This document shows positions 10,343-18,120 of a stretch of 64,000 nt of DNA, one piece after another. Under the pieces are notes generated by a model, which was given only the letters and a program-made list of their open reading frames with translations, was not told where the DNA came from and searched no databases. The stretch is from positions 1 to 64,000 of the forward strand of contig CAWARA010000031.1 of NCBI GenBank assembly GCA_963784195.1, written 5' to 3'. Position 1 is the first letter of the stretch. Every line of letters begins with the position of its first letter. A program made the translations under genes and the position numbers. This DNA comes from CAVQAH01 sp963784195. GTDB lineage: Bacteria; Acidobacteriota; Vicinamibacteria; Vicinamibacterales; 2-12-FULL-66-21.

Positions 10343-10804
10343 ATGACACAGCGGCGAACCGGCCAGTCGGCGATCCATACGTGGCTGGTGCTCATGAAGG
10401 CGCACCGGACCCTGAAACGCCACGCCACCCGCAGCATTGAAGCGCTCGATATGTGTCTTTCGGACTTTGCGATTCTCGAGGCGCTGCTGCACAAGGGACC
10501 GCAGTCCGTCAGGGAACTCGGCCGCCGCATCGACCTGACCAGCGGGTCGATGACCGCCGCCATCGATCGGCTGGAAACGCGTCAGCTCGTGGCGCGGGCC
10601 GATCACGCAACCGACCGCCGCGCCTGGGTCATTCACCTGACGCCCGCGGGCAAGGCACTCATCACCAAAGTGTTCGCCGGACACCAGGACGCGATGGAGA
10701 AAGCGATGAGCGGGCTGTCGCGGGCGGAGCGCGCGACGCTTACCGACTTATTGAAACGGCTCGGCACGACTGCCGAGGCACAACTCACGCAGGAGAAGGA
10801 GTGA
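10343..10804 (+). CDS. MarR-family transcriptional regulator
   Basis: The 153-residue product from ATG 10343 has the MarR winged-helix layout: a dimerisation helix, a recognition helix region (SVRELGRRIDLTSGSMTAAI), and the wing (ATDRRAWVIHLTPAGKAL) followed by a C-terminal dimerisation helix. MarR proteins repress neighbouring genes until a ligand or oxidant binds. The stop at 10804 is four bases from the yceI start, so the two are cotranscribed. Its likely operator is the palindrome over the promoter at 10274-10285, which also lies between it and the divergent luciferase-like gene. It carries no conserved Cys of the OhrR type that I can see in the DNA-binding half, so a small-molecule ligand is more likely than peroxide. 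Confidence 0.88.
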   Translation: MTQRRTGQSAIHTWLVLMKAHRTLKRHATRSIEALDMCLSDFAILEALLHKGPQSVRELGRRIDLTSGSMTAAIDRLETRQLVARADHATDRRAWVIHLTPAGKALITKVFAGHQDAMEKAMSGLSRAERATLTDLLKRLGTTAEAQLTQEKE

Positions 10805-10808
10805 CCCC

Positions 10809-11361
10809 ATGACTGCCACGCTCGACGCCATGAAGGCGGCACAGACCTACACGATCGACAAGATGCACTCGGAGGTGGCCTTCCAGGTGCGCCACCTGCT
10901 GACGAAGGTGCGCGGACGGTTCACCGAATTTACGGGAACGGTGTTGCTCGACCAGGAGCATCCCGAGCAGTCGTCGGCGTCACTGACGATCGAGGCGTCG
11001 AGTGTCGATACCGGCACGCCGGATCGCGACACGCACTTGCGATCCGACGATTTCTTCGCGGTCGGCTACCCACTCAACGCTCAAGTTCACCAGCTCGCGG
11101 GTCGTCAAGACGGGCGACGATACCTACGACCTGGCCGGAACATTGACGATTCGTGGCGTCGCCAAGGAGATCACGCTGCCGGTCACGTACCTCGGGACGG
11201 CGAAGGATCCCTGGGGCAACGTGCGGGCCGGCTTCGAAACGAGCATCACGCTCAATCGGAAGGACTTTGGCCTCACATGGAACGCGGCGCTCGAAACGGG
11301 CGGCTTCCTGGTCGGCGACGAGGTGAGGATCAATCTGTCGATCCAGGCTATCGCGCAGTAG
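10809..11361 (+). CDS. yceI: YceI-family lipocalin-like protein, one frameshift
   Basis: YceI proteins are single lipocalin-like beta-barrels that bind isoprenoid-type lipids. Here the start (AAQTYTIDKMHSEVAFQVRH) and the middle (SSVDTGTPDRDTHLRSDDFF) are diagnostic. After a frame change near 11075 the barrel closes with LTIRGVAKEITLPVTYLG and ends at 11361. There is no signal peptide, so a cytoplasmic form is expected, as in many MarR-YceI pairs. It is translationally close to the upstream marR gene. Confidence 0.87.
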
Positions 11362-11547
11362 GCGGGCGCCTGAAGGCAGGCCAGCCGTTACACGACGCTC
11401 ACAGAACGAGTGATACTGTCCGCTCGGCAGGAGTAGCCGTCAGAGATCTTCTTGCCCGCTACTCCCTCGATTGAGCCTGGCTCAACCAAACGGACCGACG
11501 ACCAACCACTCAGCCTTCGGCAAAATCCTCCGTTACGCAATCGAAAA

Positions 11548-11566
11548 AAGTCCGTCACACGGACTT
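11548..11566 (-). terminator. Rho-independent terminator for minus-strand transcription
   Basis: AAGTCCGT, a CAC loop and ACGGACTT form a perfect 8-bp stem. On the minus strand it is followed by a run of six T residues, so it would stop transcripts coming from the right. On the plus strand the T run is absent. Confidence 0.5.
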
Positions 11567-11655
11567 CACGCCGGACGCCCACACTTCTGCGCGACGGCGG
11601 ATCTGACCGTCCGCTCCGTCGCTGATTGATCCGTTCACGGTCGGTGGAGGGTTCC

Positions 11656-12155
11656 ATGACCAAGCATCGTCTGCTGCTGGCATTGTCGCTCGTGTGGTGT
11701 GTTCTATTGGCTGTAACTGCCTACGCACAACAGGAAACCGTGACGATCGCCGGAACCGTCAGAGACGTGTCCGGTGCCATCGTCCCCGGTGCCACAGTGA
11801 TCGTGACCAACGTTCAGACAAACATTGCGACGCGAACGCAGGCCGGCGACGACGGGGGATACGTGGTCCCGAGCCTCAGGCCTGGCGAGTCCGATCTGCG
11901 GCCGCACCGGCGCATACCAGGATCTGACTGGCAATCTGGTGGAAGTCGTCCACGATCCCCTGGGGCCTGGAATTGGTGATGAAAGGCACGATCCGCGGCG
12001 AAGTCGTCCGGTTCGAAGATCAGGGCCAGCTACCGGTCGGGTCGATTAAAGGATTGTCGGATTCCGAGGCTCAGGCGTTCGTGTTCGAGGGGCTGACTGG
12101 CGATCGCAATACGCTGAGAATAGGAGTGGTCGTTCTTATTGCCGTCGCGAAGTGA
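11656..12155 (+). pseudogene. chimeric locus: carboxypeptidase-regulatory N-terminus joined to an unrelated secreted-protein tail
   Basis: From ATG 11656 (GGAGG upstream) the product has a signal peptide ending AYAQQ and a carboxypeptidase-regulatory beta-sandwich (GTVRDVSGAIVPGATVIVTN) as found at the start of Oar-like TonB receptors. After about 80 residues the frame is lost near 11890. What follows in other frames (AYQDLTGNLVEVVHDPL, then IRGEVVRFEDQGQLPVGSIK) looks like the second half of a different small secreted protein and stops at 12155. No barrel follows. I read it as a deletion fusion or a short adhesion-like secreted protein with frame errors. Confidence 0.4.
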
Positions 12156-12176
12156 GCCGCCTCGGTCGGTTGAGCG

Positions 12177-12803
12177 TCAGTGGTGCGGCGCAGACCGCAG
12201 CCCGAGGCGTGCCGCCATTGTGACGAGGTCGGGAAGCGAGTCGGCCTTCATCTTGCGCATGACCTGACCTCTGTGCGCCTTCACCGTAATCTCGCTGATG
12301 CCAAGTTCGCCGCCGACCTGTTTGTTCAACAGCCCCGAAACAACCAATGCCATCACCTCGCGTTCGCGCGGCGTCAGTGACTCATGGCACGTCTTCAAGG
12401 CTCGCAACTCCGAGTCGAGGCGGAGAGCAGCGCGGCTGCGCTCAATGGCGCCGCGAATCGCGTCCAGCAGCGCATCGTCTTTGAACGGCTTCGTCAGGAA
12501 CTCGACGGCTCCCGCCTTCATTGCTTGGACGCTCATGGGCACATCACCGTGACCGGTGATGAAAATGATCGGCATCTCCGTCCGCTCGGCCAGCTGCTGC
12601 TGCAGCTCGAGACCGTTGAGCCCTGGCAGCGTGACGTCGAGCACCAGGCAGCATGGAACCGTGGCGCGAGGGCGGGACAGGAATTCCTGCGCCGAAGCGA
12701 ATGTTTCGGGCTGCCATCCCGCGGTGCTGATGAGCAGCTCCAGCGATTCGCGCACGGAAACGTCGTCGTCAACGACGAAGACAACGGGCGTGACGCCCGG
12801 CAT
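12177..12803 (-). CDS. FixJ/NarL-type response regulator
   Basis: The 208-residue product has an N-terminal receiver domain (FVVDDDVSVRESLELLI with the acidic pocket, LVLDVTLPGLNG with the phospho-Asp, FITGHGDVPMSVQAMKAGAV, and the Lys in FLTKPF) and a LuxR-type helix-turn-helix output (LTPREREVMALVVSGLLNKQ). The arrangement is that of FixJ/NodW. The ATG at 12803 is chosen because the receiver starts a few residues later. It is the last gene of a histidine kinase - receiver - FixJ operon and is the probable transcriptional output of that kinase. Confidence 0.9.
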   Translation of the reverse strand: MPGVTPVVFVVDDDVSVRESLELLISTAGWQPETFASAQEFLSRPRATVPCCLVLDVTLPGLNGLELQQQLAERTEMPIIFITGHGDVPMSVQAMKAGAVEFLTKPFKDDALLDAIRGAIERSRAALRLDSELRALKTCHESLTPREREVMALVVSGLLNKQVGGELGISEITVKAHRGQVMRKMKADSLPDLVTMAARLGLRSAPHH

Positions 12804-12841
12804 GGTAACGACCCCAATCGCACGGCCTGCGGACGGCAAGC

Positions 12842-13267
12842 TGACAGTATATGGCCCGCGAGCGACGTTTCCGCTAAGTCATCGTTGTCATCGTTACATT
12901 CCCGAAGCGCGGCGTTCAGTGCGTCGAGCAGGGCCGTCTCGCTGAACGGCTTGAACAGGCATTCGACGGCCCCTTCCGCGAGTAGCCGCGGACGGACCGA
13001 CTCATCGCCCCCGGCGGTGATGAATACAATCGGGATGTCCCGCCGCCGGCGGATCAGTTCCTGTTGTAGTTCGGGTCCCGACATGCCGGGCATCGCGACG
13101 TCGAGGAGCAGACAGTTCGTGTCGTTGACGACACCGGAGGCAAGGAACGCCTCGGCCGATGAGAACGCCTCGGCGGCAAAGCCGAACTCCCGTAACAAGT
13201 CCGGCAGCGACTCGCGCACAGACTCGTCGTCATCGACGACCGACACCAGTGAACGCTTGCCCTTCAT
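12842..13267 (-). CDS. single-domain receiver (CheY-like), stop uncertain
   Basis: From ATG 13267 (GAGG just upstream) the product is a receiver domain: VVDDDESVRESLPDLL, LLLDVAMPGMSG with the phospho-Asp, FITAGGDESVRPRLLAEGAV and the Lys in LFKPF. No output domain follows. The open frame continues past 12842 into the neighbouring fixJ gene in another frame, which suggests the true stop has been lost by an indel around 12850. It lies between the histidine kinase and the FixJ-type regulator and may be an intermediate or a phosphate sink in that relay. Confidence 0.75.
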
Positions 13268-13354
13268 GCGCCTCATTGGAGGATGCGCCACTGTGCCGGC
13301 GACCGTCTATGAGACTTTGGTATTGCCTCGGCGCACGTGGTAGAGGCGTGTCCA

Positions 13355-15733
13355 TCATGAATGCCTCATGACGGGTGCCACGTCCCTGACGCTGTCTGCC
13401 CCGCGGGGAATGGAAAACGCGAAGGTGGCACCAGGTCCTTCATTCGTTTCTGCCCAGAGACGACCGTGATGTCTCTCGACGATGGAGCGGCTGAGGGAGA
13501 GGCCGATGCCCATGCCGTCACTCTTTGTCGTGTAAAAGGCGTCAAATAGCTTGTCGATGCTCTGCCGCTCGAAGCCCTTGCCCACATCCCGCACGGTCAC
13601 GCGCACACGATCGCCGCCCTCCCTTTCGGTTCTGATCAGCAACTGCCGCGGGCGATCGTGCACGCCAGCCATCGCGTCAGAGGCGTTGCGGAGCAAGTTC
13701 AGGATGACCTGCTGGAGCTGGACGCGATCCCCGGTGATCGTCGGGAGATCGTCGGCGAGCTCCGACTGAACGACTACCCGGTGTCTCTGAAGCTCACTCA
13801 ACGACAGCGCAACGACCTCTCGCGTGGCCTCGTTCAGATTCAGCGGCTCCAGCGTGAATTCCTTCTTGCTGAACAGCGCACGCACCCGCGTGACGACGTC
13901 CGAGGCGCGGTGGCCGTCGCGAATCGTCCGCCTCGCGGTCTCACGCGCACCTTCAACGTTCGGTGGATTGGCATCGAGCATCCGAAGACATGTACCTGCG
14001 TTGGTGATGATGCCCGAGAGCGGCTGGTTGACCTCATGGGCGATCGAGGCGGTCAACGTGCTCAGGGTCGTCACCCGCGCCACATGGGCGAGCTCCGAGC
14101 GGGCCCTGTTCAGCGCCTCCTCGGCGACCTTGCTCTCCGTCACGTCCTGAAGGGCGCCGATGAACATCGGTCGACCCTCGACCTGCTCGATGACATGGGC
14201 GACACCGCGCACATGCTTCACGGCGCCTCGGACGGTCACAATCCGAAAGCCGAAATTGACGTCCACGCCCGTCATGCCGCGCGCGATCACAGAGTCGAAC
14301 GACGACAGGTCGTCGGGGTGTATCGTGTCTCGAATTCTCTGCACCGTGACCTTCGTCGAGGGATCGAACTCGAAGATGCGGAAGGCCTCCTCGGACCAGT
14401 TGTGGTCGTCCATCACCAAATCGGTGATGAAGCTGCCCGTCTTGCTCAGCCGCTGCGCGTCAGCGAAACTGTCGTAGGCCCGTCTGAGCTCCGCCTCGGC
14501 CCGCTTTCGGTCTTCGATGTCCGTGTTTACCCCGTACCATTTGAGGATGGCGCCGGATTCATCGCGCAACGGGTTTGCACGGAAAAGAAACCACCGATAC
14601 TCGCCGTCGTGCTTGCGCAATCGCGCCTCCGTCTCTCCTGGTGCTTCAGAAGCCATGATGCGCTGCCACGTCGCCGCCAAGCCGTTCATGTCCTCGGGGT
14701 GAACCGCAACCGTCCATCCCCAATCGCTCGCTTCCTCCGCGGAGAGGTTCACGAAGTCCAGATAGTGCTGATTGAAGAACTCGGCAGATCCATCCGGACG
14801 CGCCGACCAGGCGAGTGCCGGAATCGTGTCGATGATGAGTTTGAGATTCCGTTCGCTCGCACGGAGGGCGTCCTCCGCGCGCTTTCGCTCGTCGATGTCC
14901 GTCAGCAGCACGCACCACCGCGCGATGTGGCCGTTCGCATCGCGAACCGGACAGCCGCTATTCGCGAACCATCGATAGACGCCGTCCGATCGCCGAAAAC
15001 GCTGCAGGATTTCGTATCGGCTGCCGGACGCGATCGCGCGTGTGAAGACCTCGATGACGCGAGGCAGATCCTCAGGATGAATCGTGTCGTTCGTCCCCCA
15101 CAGCCTGAGCTCGTCGAGCGTCTGGCCGAAATACTCGAACACCTGGCGGTTGACGACTTCGACGTCACCGGCCGCGGTCAGGATGGCAACCAGCCCTGGA
15201 ATGCTGTCCAAAATCTGGCGCGACTCGCGTTCGCCTTCGCGCCGGAGGCGCGCGGCGTGCAGGCCGATGGCTGCCTGGTTCGCGGCGACATCGAGAAGGA
15301 GCCTCTCCGTGTCTGACGGGAAATCGGGCCTCTGAGATCCGGCGACGACAACGCCGATCTCACTCTGGAGTGCGAGATGCGCGGACGCAACGGCCACGTC
15401 GATGTCGCCGATGGACACTCGTGAACGTGGCGGCCATTTCAGTGGCTCCTCGCCTAGCGACCGCTTCAGACGCTCGGTGATCTCTTGACCTCCGGCTGAG
15501 CTTTCCCACGAGTCAGAGACTCGCACGGTAAGCCCGCCTTCCGGATCGTTCAACCGCACACAGACAAAAGCCAGCCGGAGGGTGTCAAGCAGCGTGTCGA
15601 GTAAGGTACTCACAATGTCAGCCGGCTCGCCGCCGGTCCACTGGGCAGGTAGCGCGGTGAGGCTGACTAGATCATTCAGGCAGTCTCGCAGCCGCGTGAT
15701 TTCGTCGGCGGCAGACTCGAGTGGTGCGTCCAT
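13355..15733 (-). CDS. soluble hybrid-sensor histidine kinase: GAF, three PAS, HisKA, HATPase
   Basis: The product has about 790 residues from ATG 15733; an in-frame start at 15823 would add 30. It has a GAF-like domain (about 40-185), then PAS domains, each introduced by motifs such as ILDSIPGLVAILTAAGDVE and LIIDTIPALAWSARPDGSAE and closed by DIDERKRAE or DIEDRKRAE linkers. It ends with a HisKA domain containing ASIAHEVNQPLSG (phospho-His) and an HATPase with NLLRNASDAM, DVGKGF and GMGIGLSLS. There is no transmembrane segment, so it senses an intracellular signal. It heads an operon with two receiver proteins. The FixL/FixJ-like architecture suggests redox or gas sensing, but no heme-ligand pattern is identifiable by eye. 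Confidence 0.9.
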   Translation of the reverse strand: MDAPLESAADEITRLRDCLNDLVSLTALPAQWTGGEPADIVSTLLDTLLDTLRLAFVCVRLNDPEGGLTVRVSDSWESSAGGQEITERLKRSLGEEPLKWPPRSRVSIGDIDVAVASAHLALQSEIGVVVAGSQRPDFPSDTERLLLDVAANQAAIGLHAARLRREGERESRQILDSIPGLVAILTAAGDVEVVNRQVFEYFGQTLDELRLWGTNDTIHPEDLPRVIEVFTRAIASGSRYEILQRFRRSDGVYRWFANSGCPVRDANGHIARWCVLLTDIDERKRAEDALRASERNLKLIIDTIPALAWSARPDGSAEFFNQHYLDFVNLSAEEASDWGWTVAVHPEDMNGLAATWQRIMASEAPGETEARLRKHDGEYRWFLFRANPLRDESGAILKWYGVNTDIEDRKRAEAELRRAYDSFADAQRLSKTGSFITDLVMDDHNWSEEAFRIFEFDPSTKVTVQRIRDTIHPDDLSSFDSVIARGMTGVDVNFGFRIVTVRGAVKHVRGVAHVIEQVEGRPMFIGALQDVTESKVAEEALNRARSELAHVARVTTLSTLTASIAHEVNQPLSGIITNAGTCLRMLDANPPNVEGARETARRTIRDGHRASDVVTRVRALFSKKEFTLEPLNLNEATREVVALSLSELQRHRVVVQSELADDLPTITGDRVQLQQVILNLLRNASDAMAGVHDRPRQLLIRTEREGGDRVRVTVRDVGKGFERQSIDKLFDAFYTTKSDGMGIGLSLSRSIVERHHGRLWAETNEGPGATFAFSIPRGADSVRDVAPVMRHS

Positions 15734-15921
15734 GGTGCACGGCTCCCGTGTGGGTTCGCCCTTTGGCGTATCCGCACAGCGTAGCGCATCGCCATGCGTC
15801 CGTGGTGTCGCATCATGCACCACCCCAGGCGCAGCCGGGCCCTCCTCGCGTTGACGTCGATACCTTCGTCTGATAGACCGGATGCCTCGCGTCTGGTTTC
15901 ATGTGCGTGGAGGACATCGCC

Positions 15922-16350
15922 ATGAAGCTTTTCGAGCGACTGACCCACGGTGGGGCATTCCGAATCGGAACCATCATGTTCACGCTGATGGCCGCAAGCG
16001 CTTTCGCGCTGCACGTGGCCCAGGCTCAGCAGGCGGGAACCAAACGAACCGACCTGCAGCGGCACGATCTCAGCGCACCCGGACGCGAGGTCGTCCAGGT
16101 GCGCGTCGACTTCGACCCAGGGTATGTCGCTCCCAGGCACACGCATCCTGGCGAAGAGATCATCTACGTGATCGAAGGTTCACTGGAATACGAGATCGAC
16201 GGCAAGCTTGCGAAGGTCAAAGCGGGCGACGTATTGTTCGTGCCGGCAGGAGCGATCCACACGGCGAAGAACGTCGGCAGCGGCAACGGCGCCGAACTTG
16301 CCACATATATCGTCGAGAAAGGGAAGCCGCTCCTCACGGTGATCAAGTGA
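15922..16350 (+). CDS. secreted cupin-domain protein
   Basis: From ATG 15922 (GGAGG seven bases upstream) the product has a signal peptide ending VAQAQQ and a single cupin barrel. The metal-binding motif is visible as PRHTHPGEEIIYVIEGSLEY and the second motif as GDVLFVPAGAIHTAKNVG. Small periplasmic cupins of this kind bind a metal and a small ligand; the substrate is unknown. Its stop overlaps the start of the following truncated hydrolase frame. Confidence 0.85.
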   Translation: MKLFERLTHGGAFRIGTIMFTLMAASAFALHVAQAQQAGTKRTDLQRHDLSAPGREVVQVRVDFDPGYVAPRHTHPGEEIIYVIEGSLEYEIDGKLAKVKAGDVLFVPAGAIHTAKNVGSGNGAELATYIVEKGKPLLTVIK

Positions 16351-16862
16351 TGGCCGCGACTTCGTCTACACCAGCTACGCTCAAAGGTGAGATGACGGTA
16401 CTGTGGAGCGGAGGCTACGTGAGTAACTACTTCGCGACGGAACGCGGTCGCGCGGGCTACGAAAAATACCGCTACGACTTTGCGAGGCTCATTTGGCAGA
16501 TCGCATCGCCGCAGTGGCATTTCGACAACCCGACGTTCGATCGAACGGCGAAGGCACTCGAGAACCCGGATCACGTCAGTCTGGTGATCCACAACTACCG
16601 CTGGCGCCTCGGGCTGGCCGAGGGCGAGCCGAAGCACGACGATCTGGAAAATCGCCTCGCCGCGGGTCCGGTCATCACGGTGCCCACCATCACACTCGAG
16701 GGTGATGCCAACGGAGCGCCCCATCCTGATCCCGCCACCTACGCCAGGAAGTTCTCCGGCAAATACGCGCACCGGCTCCTGACAGGCGGCATCGGGCACA
16801 ACCTGCCTCAAGAAGCCCCGCAGGCCTTTGCGGAAGCGATCGTGGACGCCGATCGGCTGTGA
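16350..16862 (+). pseudogene. C-terminal remnant of an alpha/beta hydrolase
   Basis: The frame encodes WSGGYVSNYFATERGRAGYE, HNYRWRLGLAEGEPKHDDLE, PTITLEGDANGAPHPDP and GGIGHNLPQEAP. The last supplies the catalytic His of an epoxide hydrolase/haloalkane dehalogenase-type fold, and the preceding piece the acid region. The N-terminal half with the nucleophile elbow is missing: the preceding DNA is the cupin gene. It is therefore a 5'-truncated hydrolase placed directly behind the cupin, probably by a deletion. It is unlikely to be active. Confidence 0.65.
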
Positions 16863-17899
16863 GGTCCGGCTGGCGTCAACACCCTTCGCGGCTGCGCCTC
16901 TCTTTTCTGAGGTCGTTTCTTCGTCGACGCGGTCAACGTGGGCGTATCGAGAACGACCTTGAAAAGAGCGATCACTTCGATGGCAAGCGATTTCTGAATC
17001 CTACGGGCACCGCGGGGCAGCCATTGACGGCCGTCCCGCGGATGCTTGCCGAGCCAAGAACGCCATGGCCGGCGCGGATCGACGTACCGCCGCATCGGCC
17101 GCCGCCACTCGACGGCGCGGACGCCGTCGTGACGTTTATTGGCCACGCGACGTTCTTGATTCAAACCGCAGCCGGGAACATCCTGACTGATCCGATGTAT
17201 TCCCAGCGTGCAGGTCCGCTGAACGTTCTGGGGCCGCGTCGTGTGCGGCAGCCGGCCGTACGGTTCGACGACTTACCGCGCATCGACACCGTGTTGCTGA
17301 GCCACAACCACTACGATCACTGCGACCGTCGCACGCTTCGGATGCTCGCCGAGCGCTTCGATCCAATCGTCGTAACCCCATTGGGGAACGGTGCGCTCGC
17401 GGCATCGGCTGGCATTCGCCACGTCGAGGAACTCGACTGGTGGCAGGAAGCCAAGACTACGGCGCTCCCGATCACCCTGACGCCTGCACACCACTTTTCG
17501 GCTCGGACTCCGCTGGACCGGGATCGGGCACTGTGGGGTGGGTTCATGGTCGCGACTCGAAGCGTGCAGATATTTTTCGCCGGGGACACAGCCTACGCGC
17601 CGTTCTTCCTTGATGTATTCCAGCGACTCGGGCGGCCCGATCTGGCGCTTCTCCCCATCGGAGCGTACGAACCACGCTGGTTCATGCAGGCGGTCCATAT
17701 GAATCCAGCAGAAGCCGTACAGGCACACTTGGATCTGTCGGCCTCCGAAAGCATCGGCATGCACTTCGGGACGTTCCAGCTGACCGCCGAGGGCATCGAC
17801 GAACCGTTGCGCGCGCTCGAGGAGGCATGCCGCGCACGAAAGATCCCGCGATCGCGCTTCCGGACGCTTGGGTTCGGGGAATCGGTGCGGCTGAAATAG
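16859..17899 (+). CDS. metallo-beta-lactamase-fold hydrolase (NAPE-PLD/UlaG-like)
   Basis: The protein, up to 346 residues, shows the metal-binding motif SHNHYDHCD, an upstream strand VTFIGHATFLIQTAAGNILT typical of the NAPE-PLD/RomA group, and downstream ligands in TPAHHFSARTPLD, FFAGDTAYAP and IGMHFGTFQ. Members hydrolyse phosphodiester or amide bonds of lipids or small molecules; the substrate here cannot be told. The start is uncertain: the open frame begins in the end of the hydrolase remnant, and an internal start around 16980 would also be acceptable. Confidence 0.85.
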   Translation: MRSGWRQHPSRLRLSFLRSFLRRRGQRGRIENDLEKSDHFDGKRFLNPTGTAGQPLTAVPRMLAEPRTPWPARIDVPPHRPPPLDGADAVVTFIGHATFLIQTAAGNILTDPMYSQRAGPLNVLGPRRVRQPAVRFDDLPRIDTVLLSHNHYDHCDRRTLRMLAERFDPIVVTPLGNGALAASAGIRHVEELDWWQEAKTTALPITLTPAHHFSARTPLDRDRALWGGFMVATRSVQIFFAGDTAYAPFFLDVFQRLGRPDLALLPIGAYEPRWFMQAVHMNPAEAVQAHLDLSASESIGMHFGTFQLTAEGIDEPLRALEEACRARKIPRSRFRTLGFGESVRLK

Positions 17900-17904
17900 G
17901 CCCT

Positions 17905-18066
17905 TCAGTCGATTCCGACCAGGAGGAGGGCCTGGTCGTCATCGGGCTCGACACCAGCAGCAAATTCGAACATCGAGTCGTCCGGTGCTCGCCGGTCGGT
18001 GACGCCATCGGTGTAGAACAGAATTCGATCGCCATGCCGAGCATCTCTTCCCGCACGCCACGTCGC
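17905..18066 (-). pseudogene. C-terminal remnant of a SpoIIE-type protein phosphatase
   Basis: On the minus strand a short frame reads HGDRILFYTDGVTDR, then DDDQALLLVGID and a stop at 17905. The FYTDG motif, carrying a metal-binding Asp, and the DDD-x-LLLVG end are characteristic of PP2C/SpoIIE (RsbU) phosphatases. Only about 50 codons can be joined. The rest of the domain is absent, as glgX follows immediately upstream on the same strand. Confidence 0.5.
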
Positions 18067-18120
18067 CGAGTTCGCCAAACAGCTGCGGTGGCATACACCG
18101 GCGTCCGGGATGTAAGCCGG

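Noticed and set aside
13658..15316. Long open frame (552 codons) on the plus strand opposite the histidine kinase
   Set aside because: It is antisense to a gene with complete GAF, PAS, HisKA and HATPase motifs; its translation shows no domain and has the Arg/Asp-rich look of a shadow frame in GC-rich DNA.
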